From contig CAJBXY010000220.1 of assembly GCA_903959665.1 (NCBI GenBank), positions 1 to 5,027 of the forward strand: a DNA stretch of 5,027 bases, read 5' to 3'. The notes beneath the pieces were generated by a model. The model saw only the letters and a program-made list of their open reading frames with translations. It had not been told where the DNA came from and did not search any database. Both the position numbers and the translations under genes were made by a program. Within the stretch, counting starts at the first letter, position 1. Every line of letters starts with the position of its first letter. The stretch comes from an uncultured Solirubrobacterales bacterium. Lineage in GTDB: Bacteria > Actinomycetota > Thermoleophilia > Solirubrobacterales > Solirubrobacteraceae. Shown here piece after piece: positions 1-5,027 of this stretch.

Positions 1-2
1 CA

Positions 3-167
3 GCGAACACCGCTCACTCGCTCAATCTGGTGCCGGTGATCGTCACGCGCGAAGGGCTGAAGCTGCGCTCCGGCGGGATTCTCGCCGACGTCGCGCCGAC
101 GCTGCTTCAGCTGCTGGGAATTAGTCAGCCGGACGAGATGACCGGAAGCTCGTTGATCGACGATTAG
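3..167 (+). CDS. gpmI: 2,3-bisphosphoglycerate-independent phosphoglycerate mutase, C-terminal end (partial)
   Basis: This is the last 54 codons of a gene that enters from the left edge, in frame from base 3 to a TAG stop at 165-167. The visible protein has the GpmI C-terminal signature: an AHSLNLVPVIV stretch, then LRSGGILADVAPTLLQLLGI, then the closing EMTGSSLI. In this alkaline-phosphatase-superfamily enzyme, which interconverts 3- and 2-phosphoglycerate in glycolysis, the His of the AHxxNxVP motif (bases 15-17) is a known manganese ligand. The rest of the active site (the phosphoserine and the other metal ligands) lies outside the window, so activity cannot be judged. The stop codon overlaps the stop of the convergent dioxygenase gene. 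The call is firm for the family; only the missing N-terminal nine-tenths limits it. Confidence 0.9.
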   Translation, partial: ANTAHSLNLVPVIVTREGLKLRSGGILADVAPTLLQLLGISQPDEMTGSSLIDD

Positions 168-1084
168 TCGTTGGCGCGCGGATTTATCAGCGGCGTCAGC
201 TTCAGCTCAATCGAACCGCGATGCTGCTCGTACTGCTGCGGTAGCTGCAGCGTGAAGCCGAGCTGTTCGAGCGGCTCGTCGACGGTGAAACCGATGTCGC
301 GGCTGGCGACCTCGAAGAGCACGCCGCTCGGCTCGCGGAAGTAGATCGAGTGGAAGTACTGGCGGTCGATGATCCCTGTCGGCTGGGCGCCGGCGCCATT
401 GGCCTGGGCGATGCAGGCGTCAAGCTCAGCGTCGTCGGCGGCCGACCAGGCTACGTGGTGAACGGTGCCGGCGCCGGGCCGGGCGCTGTCGAGCGGTGGT
501 TCGTCGTAGCTGAGCGTGGCGCTCCGCTGATCGCCCCCCAGCAGCCAGCTGCTGCCGTCGCCGTCGGCAGCGAACCCGAGCGCTGTGAGCAACTCCGCGC
601 TTGCCTGCGGCTGCTGCGCGTAGGCGCGCACTCCACCGAAGCCGCGCAGCGCAAACTCGGCCGGGATCTCGCCTGAGTCAGCGCACAGCGGCGCGTCATC
701 GCTGTCATCGATGACCAGTTGGTAAGTCAACCCTTCGGGGTCGCAGAAGGTCAACAGGTCGCCTTCGTGGAGGACCGACATCTCGGCCTCGCGCAGCCTC
801 GCCTTCCAGAACTCGAGCGCCTCGGCTGAGCCGACGCGCCAGATGATCGTGTGCACCATTCCTGCTCCCGGCAGGCCGGGAGGCGCGCCCGGGTATTCAA
901 AGAAGGTCAGCGCTGCGCCGGGGCTTCCAGCTTCGTCTGCGAAGTAGAGATGGTAGGCCGAAGGCTCGTCAAAGTTGACTGTCTGCTTGACCAGCCGCAG
1001 CCCCATCACTCCTGCGTAGAAATCAACGTTGGCGTTTGCGTCGCCGGTCACGGCAGTGATGTGGTGAATCCCTTCCAGCGCCAT
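164..1084 (-). CDS. VOC-family ring-cleaving (extradiol-type) dioxygenase, MhqO/LinE-like
   Basis: Predicted cytosolic, probably Fe(II)-dependent dioxygenase that opens hydroquinone- or catechol-type rings. Numbered from the TTG codon one position upstream of the chosen start, it is 307 residues (306 from ATG), close to the roughly 310 usual for the family. It has two vicinal-oxygen-chelate modules: residues about 6-126 (GIHHITAVTGDANANVDFY at the front, DPEGLTYQLV at the end) and about 147-262 (GTVHHVAW, then YFHSIYFREPSGVLFEVAS). Probable metal ligands are His9, His211 and Glu259; the equivalent Glu of module one is Gln123, as expected if only one composite site binds metal. I prefer ATG at 1084-1082 because GGTAGG (complement of 1093-1098) sits 8 bases upstream; TTG at 1087 would leave 5. 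The gene is divergent from a MarR regulator, which suggests control by that protein. The exact substrate is unknown, and a non-enzymatic glyoxalase-like role cannot be excluded. Confidence 0.85.
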   Translation of the reverse strand: MALEGIHHITAVTGDANANVDFYAGVMGLRLVKQTVNFDEPSAYHLYFADEAGSPGAALTFFEYPGAPPGLPGAGMVHTIIWRVGSAEALEFWKARLREAEMSVLHEGDLLTFCDPEGLTYQLVIDDSDDAPLCADSGEIPAEFALRGFGGVRAYAQQPQASAELLTALGFAADGDGSSWLLGGDQRSATLSYDEPPLDSARPGAGTVHHVAWSAADDAELDACIAQANGAGAQPTGIIDRQYFHSIYFREPSGVLFEVASRDIGFTVDEPLEQLGFTLQLPQQYEQHRGSIELKLTPLINPRAND

Positions 1085-1182
1085 CAATCGAGCCTACCGG
1101 GGACGCCGCTAACACGACTTCAGCTTGCCTCTATCGGTGGCGCTCATTGCTACCGTAATGGTGTTCGCGGGAACCTCCCATC
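1085..1182. promoter_or_regulatory. Divergent promoter/operator region between dioxygenase and MarR genes
   Basis: These 98 bases separate two genes transcribed away from each other, so promoters for both must lie here or just inside the genes. I see no strong sigma-70-like pair. On the + strand a TTGCCT at 1125-1130 is a possible -35, but no good -10 follows at 16-18 bases. On the - strand a TTACGG/GATAGA pair is poor. The region includes the dioxygenase Shine-Dalgarno (complement of 1093-1098) and an imperfect inverted repeat at 1135-1155, listed separately. The regulatory role follows from gene orientation; precise promoter positions are not resolved. Confidence 0.6.
1135..1155. promoter_or_regulatory. 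Candidate MarR operator: imperfect inverted repeat
   Basis: CGGTGGC (1135-1141) and GCTACCG (1149-1155) form 7-base arms matching at 6 of 7 positions around a 7-base spacer. The 21-base element lies near the middle of the divergent region, where a MarR dimer could repress both directions. The size fits the pseudo-palindromes bound by MarR proteins. A single imperfect short repeat in GC-rich DNA can arise by chance, so this is a lead and not an established site. Confidence 0.3.
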
Positions 1183-1692
1183 GTGGCCAGCCTAAGCTCA
1201 CCAGCAACGCTTGATCGCACCCTCTCCAGCCGCGAGGTACTCGCTTGGCGGGGGATGCTCCGCACGCACGCCGCGGCCACCAAGCAGCTTGACGCTGAGC
1301 TCCTCAGCTCGCACGCAATCTCACTTAGTTCCTACGAGGTGCTGCTCCACCTCGATGGCGCCGAAGATGGGCAGATGCGGATGTGTGAGCTCGCTGAGCT
1401 GGCGACCCTTAGCCGTAGCGGACTGACGCGCCTGGTTGACAGGCTCGCGCGCGAAGAGCTGCTCGTTCGCCAATCCTGCCCGAGCGACGCGCGCGGCTCC
1501 TACGCGAGCCTTACGATTGCCGGCCGCGAGCGGCTGGTTGAAGCGCGCCCCACCCACATCGAAGGCGTTAGGCGCGTATTTCTCAGTCACCTCAGCGCCG
1601 CCGAGCAGCAGGCATTGGCCGAGTGCTGGGCCAAGCTTCTGCCGGCGTCGGAGCTCGAGGCTGGCCCTGCCTGCTCTGAATCAACCGGATGA
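1183..1692 (+). CDS. MarR-family winged-helix transcriptional regulator
   Basis: Encodes 169 residues, the usual MarR size, and presumably acts as a DNA-binding homodimer. The N-terminal dimerisation helix includes AWRGMLRTHAA (about 21-31). The winged helix-turn-helix follows: ELAELATLSRSGLTRLVDRL (69-88) holds the recognition helix, and the wing carries SCPSDARG (98-105) with the family's Asp102 and Arg104. LTIAGRERL and VRRVFLSHLSAAE (129-141) lead into the C-terminal dimerisation helices. The start is GTG at 1183, 9 bases after a weak GGGAA. The in-frame ATG at 1255 is less likely because it would cut off the conserved AWR segment. The protein has four cysteines (68, 99, 148, 164), so redox or quinone sensing is possible but unproven. 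The divergent ring-cleaving dioxygenase suggests a phenolic or quinone ligand. Its stop overlaps the next gene's start. Confidence 0.9.
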   Translation: MASLSSPATLDRTLSSREVLAWRGMLRTHAAATKQLDAELLSSHAISLSSYEVLLHLDGAEDGQMRMCELAELATLSRSGLTRLVDRLAREELLVRQSCPSDARGSYASLTIAGRERLVEARPTHIEGVRRVFLSHLSAAEQQALAECWAKLLPASELEAGPACSESTG

Positions 1693-2372
1693 GCAGCTTC
1701 GGCCTTTTCATCCTCTGCCTGCTGGTGCCGCTCGCCTTCGGCATGTGGGCTCAGCACAAGGTCAAGAGCACCTTCCGTCGCTACGCAGAGGTTCCCGAGG
1801 ACAGCGGAATGAGCGGCGCCCAGATTGCCGAGCGAATCCTGATTGCCAACGGGCTCACCGACGTTCCCGTGCGCTCGGTTCCCGGCTGGTTCACCGACCA
1901 TTACGACCCACGGACGCGCAGCGTTCACCTTTCTGAACCGGTCTTCGGCGGCACTTCGATCAGCTCCACGGCGGTCGCCGCGCACGAGGTTGGCCACGCG
2001 ATCCAGCACGCCAAGGCCTACACGCCGATGACGATCCGTTCGGCGCTCTGGCCGGTTACCGCCTTCGCTTCGAGCACTTGGATGATTCTGCTTTTCGGCG
2101 GCGCGATCCTCGGCTTCCTCGGCCTGATCTATCTCGCTGTGGCGCTTTACGCGGCGGTCGTGATCTTTCAGTTCGTAACGCTGCCGGTCGAGTTCGACGC
2201 ATCGCGGCGGGCAGCGGTCCAGCTAAAAGAGCTTGGGATCGCGAACGCCGACGAAAGCGAAGGGGTTAGCCGAGTGCTGCGCGCTGCCGCGATGACCTAC
2301 GTCGCCGGCGCACTGGCCGCGCTTTCGCAGCTGATCTACTTCGCAACCGTCTTCCTCGGCAACCGCCAATAG
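1689..2372 (+). CDS. YugP-family membrane zinc metallopeptidase
   Basis: Encodes 227 residues, matching the length of this family (Zn_peptidase_2, prototype Bacillus subtilis YugP). A hydrophobic N-terminal helix (about 4-20) is followed by a soluble part. This contains VPGWFTDHYDPRTRSVHLSE (64-83) and the zincin motif HEVGHAIQH (99-107), where His99 and His103 would bind zinc and Glu100 act in catalysis. LPVEFDAS (165-172) supplies Glu168 as probable third ligand. Further membrane segments lie at about 119-136, 138-162 and 205-223. The topology resembles HtpX-like membrane proteases, which makes a role in membrane-protein or envelope quality control plausible; no substrate is known to me. 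The ATG shares bases with the TGA of the MarR gene (ATGA at 1689-1692) and no strong Shine-Dalgarno precedes it, so translation is probably coupled. tgt follows 29 bases later. Confidence 0.88.
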   Translation: MSSFGLFILCLLVPLAFGMWAQHKVKSTFRRYAEVPEDSGMSGAQIAERILIANGLTDVPVRSVPGWFTDHYDPRTRSVHLSEPVFGGTSISSTAVAAHEVGHAIQHAKAYTPMTIRSALWPVTAFASSTWMILLFGGAILGFLGLIYLAVALYAAVVIFQFVTLPVEFDASRRAAVQLKELGIANADESEGVSRVLRAAAMTYVAGALAALSQLIYFATVFLGNRQ

Positions 2373-2401
2373 CGCCAGCGCCGTAGGATCGCTGGTCGTA
2401 G

Positions 2402-3601
2402 ATGACCAATGCGCTCGAGATTCTCGCTACCGACCCTGGCTCGCGCGCGCGCGCCGGCAAGCTGCGCACCGCCCACGGTGACGTCCGCACGCCGGCCTTC
2501 GTTCCGCTGGCGACGAAGGCGAGCGTCCGCGGGCTGCTGCCGGCCGAGGTTTCCGAGCTCGGTTACGACATCGTCCTGGGCAACACCTTCCACCTCCACC
2601 TCAACCCCGGCGACGAGCGGATCGCGGCGCTCGGGGGGCTTCATCAATTCATGCGCTGGGACAAGCCGATCATCACCGACTCCGGCGGCTTCCAAGTCTT
2701 TTCGATGGGGCACGGCACCGTTGCCGACGAGATAAAGGGGCGCGCACCGAGCGGGCCTGACCGCGCCGGCAAGGTGCTCGGAATCGAGGAGGACGGCGTT
2801 CGCTACCGCTCCTACGTTGACGGTTCGACGCGCTTCATGGCGCCGGAGGATTCGATGCGCATTCAGGCCAACCTTGGCTCTGACATCGCGCTTGTCTTCG
2901 ACGAGTGCACGCCATTTAACGTGGAGCGCGAATACACCGCCCGTTCGACCGAGCGCTCACACCGCTGGCTCGACCGTTGCCTCAGCTGGAAGGCTGAGAA
3001 CGGCTCGCCCGATCAGCTCGTGTACGGAATTGTCCAAGGCGGCGTGTACGAGGAGTTGCGCCGCGACTCAACCGAACAGATTGCCGCCCGCGCCTGCGAT
3101 GGAATAGCGATCGGCGGCTCGCTTGGCGAACACAAAGAGCAGATGTACGAGGTTGTTGGTTGGGCAACCGACACGCTTCACAAGGCCGGTGACCTGCGCC
3201 CGCGCCACCTGCTTGGAATCGGCGAGGTTGATGATCTGATCGAAGGGGTCGAGATCGGCATCGACACATTCGACTGTGTGATGCCCACGCGGCTCGGTCG
3301 CCATGGCGTGGCGCTGGTTCCCGACCCGCTGAACCGCTGGCGCGTAGATCTAACGACGGCGAAGTGGTCCGACAGCGACGAGCCGCTGATGGAAGGCTGC
3401 CCTTGCCCGGCCTGCGCCGTTGGCTACAGCCGCGGCTACCTGCGCTACATGACGAAGGCCCGCGAACTGACTGCGATGCGCCTGCTGACCGTCCACAACC
3501 TGGCCTTTCTCTCGCGCGTGATGGCGCGGCTTCGCGAGGCGATTCTGGCCGGCGATTTCGCGACCGTCGCCGCCGAGCTGCGCGCCGGCGCGGCGCCCTA
3601 A
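2402..3601 (+). CDS. tgt: tRNA-guanine(34) transglycosylase (queuine/preQ1 tRNA-ribosyltransferase)
   Basis: Encodes 399 residues. The enzyme exchanges guanine-34 of GUN-anticodon tRNAs for preQ1 on the way to queuosine. Family motifs are complete: ILGNT-type LGNTFHL (59-65), TDSGGFQVFSM (92-102) with Asp93 as acid/base, FDECTPF (166-172), IVQGG (210-214) with Gln212, and DTFDCVMPTR (288-297) with Asp291 at the nucleophile position. The zinc site is Cys333, Cys335, Cys338 and His365. Two departures from the classical enzyme stand out: about 18 extra residues within 103-129, and IGGSLGE (237-243) where IGGLAVGE is usual, one residue shorter. I recall both from actinobacterial homologues. The ATG at 2402 gives the normal N-terminus; TAGGA at 2384-2388 is 13 bases away, a poor Shine-Dalgarno. 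The gene probably shares a transcript with the two upstream genes. No other queuosine gene is in the window. Confidence 0.95.
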   Translation: MTNALEILATDPGSRARAGKLRTAHGDVRTPAFVPLATKASVRGLLPAEVSELGYDIVLGNTFHLHLNPGDERIAALGGLHQFMRWDKPIITDSGGFQVFSMGHGTVADEIKGRAPSGPDRAGKVLGIEEDGVRYRSYVDGSTRFMAPEDSMRIQANLGSDIALVFDECTPFNVEREYTARSTERSHRWLDRCLSWKAENGSPDQLVYGIVQGGVYEELRRDSTEQIAARACDGIAIGGSLGEHKEQMYEVVGWATDTLHKAGDLRPRHLLGIGEVDDLIEGVEIGIDTFDCVMPTRLGRHGVALVPDPLNRWRVDLTTAKWSDSDEPLMEGCPCPACAVGYSRGYLRYMTKARELTAMRLLTVHNLAFLSRVMARLREAILAGDFATVAAELRAGAAP

Positions 3602-3607
3602 CGGCCT

Positions 3608-4786
3608 CTACTTGGTGTTCTGGCGGATCAGCTGCTGCATCTGCGCAGCGGTTTGATCGACCTGCTGGTAGACGACCTGGCGCAGGCGCACGCTGTCGCT
3701 TGAGCTGCTGCCGGTGATGTAGACGAACGCTGCCGCGCCAACGGCCAAGGCCAGCAGCAGCACGATCGTTGGGCCGACCCAGCCGCGCTTGCGGCGTGGC
3801 TGCGCTGCGACGCCTGCAGCCGCAGGCGCTGCCTGGCGGGCCGGCATCCGCGGCTCGCGGCGCTGGACGGTCGTTGCCGGCTGGTCACCGGTTGCCTGCG
3901 AAACCGTCGTCGCCGCAGTGCGCGGCGTGCTGACCGAGGTGGCAGCGGTCTCCGGGGCGACCCCGCGGGCGCCGTCGGAGAGCGCCAGCCGCAGCTCCTC
4001 GGCTGTCTCGTAGCGCGCTTCCGGCTCCAACTCCAAAGCTCGGTCTACGGCTGCTGCGAGCTCCGGGCCGACGTCGGGATTGAGTTCGCTCAGCAGCGGC
4101 GGCGCTTCACGCTGCTGCTTCAAAGCAAGCTCGGTGATCGACTGCGCCTCGTAGGGCAGGCGGCCGGAGAGGAACTGGTAGCAGACGACGCCGAGCGCGT
4201 AAATGTCGGAGCGCGGGTTTGAGCCGTGGCCGCTGGCCTGCTCTGGTGAAAGGTAGGCAGCGGTGCCGAGCACCGAACCGACCTGCGTGATCGACGACTC
4301 TTCGCTGAGCGCTTTTGCGATCCCGAAGTCGGCCAGCTTCACTACGCCGTCACGCGAGCGCAACAAGTTCCCTGGCTTGACGTCGCGGTGGATAACGCCG
4401 CTCCGGTGGGCGTAGTCGAGGCCGCGGCAGGCCTGCGAGAGAATGCCAACCGCTTCGGGCACGTCGAGCATTCCTTCGGCGGCGAGAATCTCAGCGCCCG
4501 AGTTGCCTTCGACGTACTCCATCACGATGTATTGGCGGCCGCTCTCTTCGTCGAGCCCAAAGTCGTAGACCTGAACAATGTTCGGGTGAACGAGCCGCGC
4601 CGCCGAGAGCGCTTCGCGCCGAAAACGCGTCACGAACTGCTCATCATCGGCGAGGTGTTCGGCCAGCAGCTTGATCGCAACCTGGCGCTCAAGGCGGCGG
4701 TCCATCGCCAACAGAACGGTTGACATGCCGCCGCTGCCAAGCCGTTCGCCGAGCTCATAACGCCCTGCCAATGTTCGTTCTGTCAT
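3608..4786 (-). CDS. Membrane-anchored Ser/Thr protein kinase (PknA/PknB type) without PASTA domains
   Basis: Encodes 392 residues. The Hanks-type kinase domain (about 10-270) is intact: glycine loop GSGGMS (17-22), Lys39 in VAIKLL, Glu58, catalytic HRDVKPGN (133-140), DFG (153-155), SPE (180-182), and Arg258 in the final subdomain. The activation loop is SITQVGSVLGTAAY (165-178). A Thr/Ala/Pro-rich linker (about 272-330) leads through RRKRGW to one transmembrane helix (about 338-357) and a 35-residue exterior tail ending QNTK. No PASTA repeats are present. The N-terminus faces the cytosol, as usual. I place the start at ATG 4786-4784, 8 bases after AAGG overlapping the upstream stop; the frame stays open to 5008, but that extension reads out-of-frame repeat DNA. 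In actinobacteria such kinases regulate cell wall growth and division, usually beside pbpA/rodA genes. It is the last gene of its unit, 6 bases from the convergent tgt end. Confidence 0.92.
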   Translation of the reverse strand: MTERTLAGRYELGERLGSGGMSTVLLAMDRRLERQVAIKLLAEHLADDEQFVTRFRREALSAARLVHPNIVQVYDFGLDEESGRQYIVMEYVEGNSGAEILAAEGMLDVPEAVGILSQACRGLDYAHRSGVIHRDVKPGNLLRSRDGVVKLADFGIAKALSEESSITQVGSVLGTAAYLSPEQASGHGSNPRSDIYALGVVCYQFLSGRLPYEAQSITELALKQQREAPPLLSELNPDVGPELAAAVDRALELEPEARYETAEELRLALSDGARGVAPETAATSVSTPRTAATTVSQATGDQPATTVQRREPRMPARQAAPAAAGVAAQPRRKRGWVGPTIVLLLALAVGAAAFVYITGSSSSDSVRLRQVVYQQVDQTAAQMQQLIRQNTK

Positions 4787-4796
4787 CGCGCGCGCC

Positions 4797-5027
4797 TTAG
4801 CCGTTCGGCGTGATGCCGCCGTTGTCCGGTGGGACAGGCGGAGTAGTTGTCGTCGTCGTTGGCGTTGTAGTTGTCGTCGTCGGCGTAGTCGTTGTCGTTG
4901 TCGGTGTTGTCGTGGTGGTCGTCGGCGTTGTCGTCGTGCTCGTCGTCGTTGGCGTCGTGATCGGCTTCGGCTTCGTCTCCAAACACTGAACCGGAACGCT
5001 CGTCTCAAGCCGCTGCAGGCCGGCAGC
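4797..5027 (-). CDS. C-terminal end of an unidentified protein with Pro/Thr-rich repeat tail (partial)
   Basis: The frame is open from the right edge to a TAA at 4799-4797, giving 76 visible residues. The first part, AAGLQRLETSVPVQCLETKP, is not a fragment I recognise. It is followed by a low-complexity stretch with one degenerate and four perfect Pro-Thr6 units, then PPVPPDNGGITPNG. I choose this frame over the two other open ones because it stops 10 bases before the kinase start, keeps third-position-only variation in the repeat, and looks like tails known on secreted or envelope proteins. In actinobacteria the gene before a PknA/PknB-type kinase is often a penicillin-binding transpeptidase, so that is a reasonable guess, but nothing in these residues proves it. 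Such Thr/Pro tails often act as extended, possibly glycosylated or phosphorylated, exterior linkers. Tight spacing suggests it shares an operon with the kinase. Confidence 0.7.
   Translation of the reverse strand, partial: AAGLQRLETSVPVQCLETKPKPITTPTTTSTTTTPTTTTTTPTTTTTTPTTTTTTPTTTTTTPPVPPDNGGITPNG
4839..4958 (-). repeat. 21-bp tandem repeat encoding Pro-Thr6 units
   Basis: Read on the - strand, the repeat begins with a degenerate TTPTTTSTTTT segment (4958-4926). Four in-register units of one Pro and six Thr codons follow: 4925-4905, 4904-4884, 4883-4863 and 4862-4842, closed by a Pro codon at 4841-4839. No two units have the same codon series. The 24 Thr codons are 11 ACG, 7 ACA, 4 ACT and 2 ACC. 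All three - strand frames stay open across it because ACN repeats lack stops when shifted (Arg/Gln-rich and Asp/Asn-rich shadows). Confidence 0.9.

Noticed and set aside
1085..1087. TTG as start of the dioxygenase gene
   Set aside because: ATG directly follows, with better spacing (8 bases) to GGTAGG; TTG would add only one residue.
1125..1159. Sigma-70-type promoter for the MarR gene
   Set aside because: TTGCCT is a passable -35, but no acceptable -10 hexamer lies at 16-18 bases, so no precise promoter is called.
350..1195. Plus-strand open frames antisense to the dioxygenase gene
   Set aside because: They are shadows of a clearly conserved minus-strand gene in GC-rich DNA; their translations show no domain features.
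3570..3620. Intrinsic terminator between tgt and the kinase
   Set aside because: GC-rich self-complementary stretches exist at the tgt end (GCGCGCCGGCGCG-like), but no T-run follows on either strand and they are explained by coding bias.
4839..4958. CRISPR-like or regulatory tandem repeat
   Set aside because: Units are contiguous, with no spacers, and are exactly explained by an in-frame Pro-Thr6 coding repeat with synonymous changes.
4783..4986. Asp/Asn-rich small open frame across the repeat
   Set aside because: It is the third frame of the same ACN repeat, overlaps the kinase start and has no independent support.
4787..5008. Arg-rich 74-residue N-terminal extension of the kinase
   Set aside because: It is the shifted reading of the Pro-Thr repeat of the upstream gene; kinase homology starts at MTERTLAGRYELG.
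1..5027. Mobile element, phage, defence or biosynthetic island
   Set aside because: No transposase, integrase, terminal repeat, tRNA or defence-like gene is visible; base composition looks even and the genes are of ordinary chromosomal types.

Overview
The window reads as a chromosomal segment of a GC-rich Gram-positive bacterium, most likely an actinobacterium. I lean towards the class Thermoleophilia (Solirubrobacterales and relatives). The reasons are the actinobacterial style of the queuine/preQ1 tRNA-ribosyltransferase, a PknB-type Ser/Thr kinase in a cell-wall-type position, and strong GC-rich codon use. This placement is inference from remembered family features, not a database result. 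No transposon, phage, CRISPR, RNA gene or integration site was seen, and no gene-free stretch exceeds 100 bases.

Layout from left to right. (1) The last 54 codons of a cofactor-independent phosphoglycerate mutase (+ strand) end in a stop codon that overlaps the stop of the convergent next gene. (2) A two-module VOC-fold ring-cleaving dioxygenase of the MhqO/LinE type lies on the - strand. (3) A 98-bp divergent promoter region carries a candidate inverted-repeat operator. (4) A + strand run holds a MarR-family regulator, a YugP-type membrane zinc metallopeptidase (start overlaps the regulator's stop as ATGA), and tRNA-guanine transglycosylase (tgt) 29 bp later. (5) Six bases after tgt, the - strand begins with the end of a membrane-anchored Ser/Thr protein kinase. 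(6) Upstream of the kinase, and probably in the same operon, is the C-terminal end of an unidentified protein with a proline/threonine repeat tail; it runs off the right edge.

How the genes may work together. The divergent MarR/dioxygenase pair resembles the quinone/phenol-responsive MhqR-MhqO arrangement of Firmicutes, so the regulator probably controls the dioxygenase and itself. The YugP peptidase and tgt appear to be carried in the regulator's transcript, with no obvious functional link. The kinase ends in a single transmembrane helix and a short exterior tail without PASTA domains. It is the last gene of its transcription unit, whose upstream member (perhaps a cell-wall or envelope protein) ends in four perfect Pro-Thr6 units.

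I found no clear previously undescribed system. The most interesting leads are the shortened base-recognition loop and the insertion in Tgt, the Thr-rich juxtamembrane repeats of the kinase, the codon-diversified Pro-Thr6 repeat, and the translational coupling of a MarR regulator to a membrane protease.
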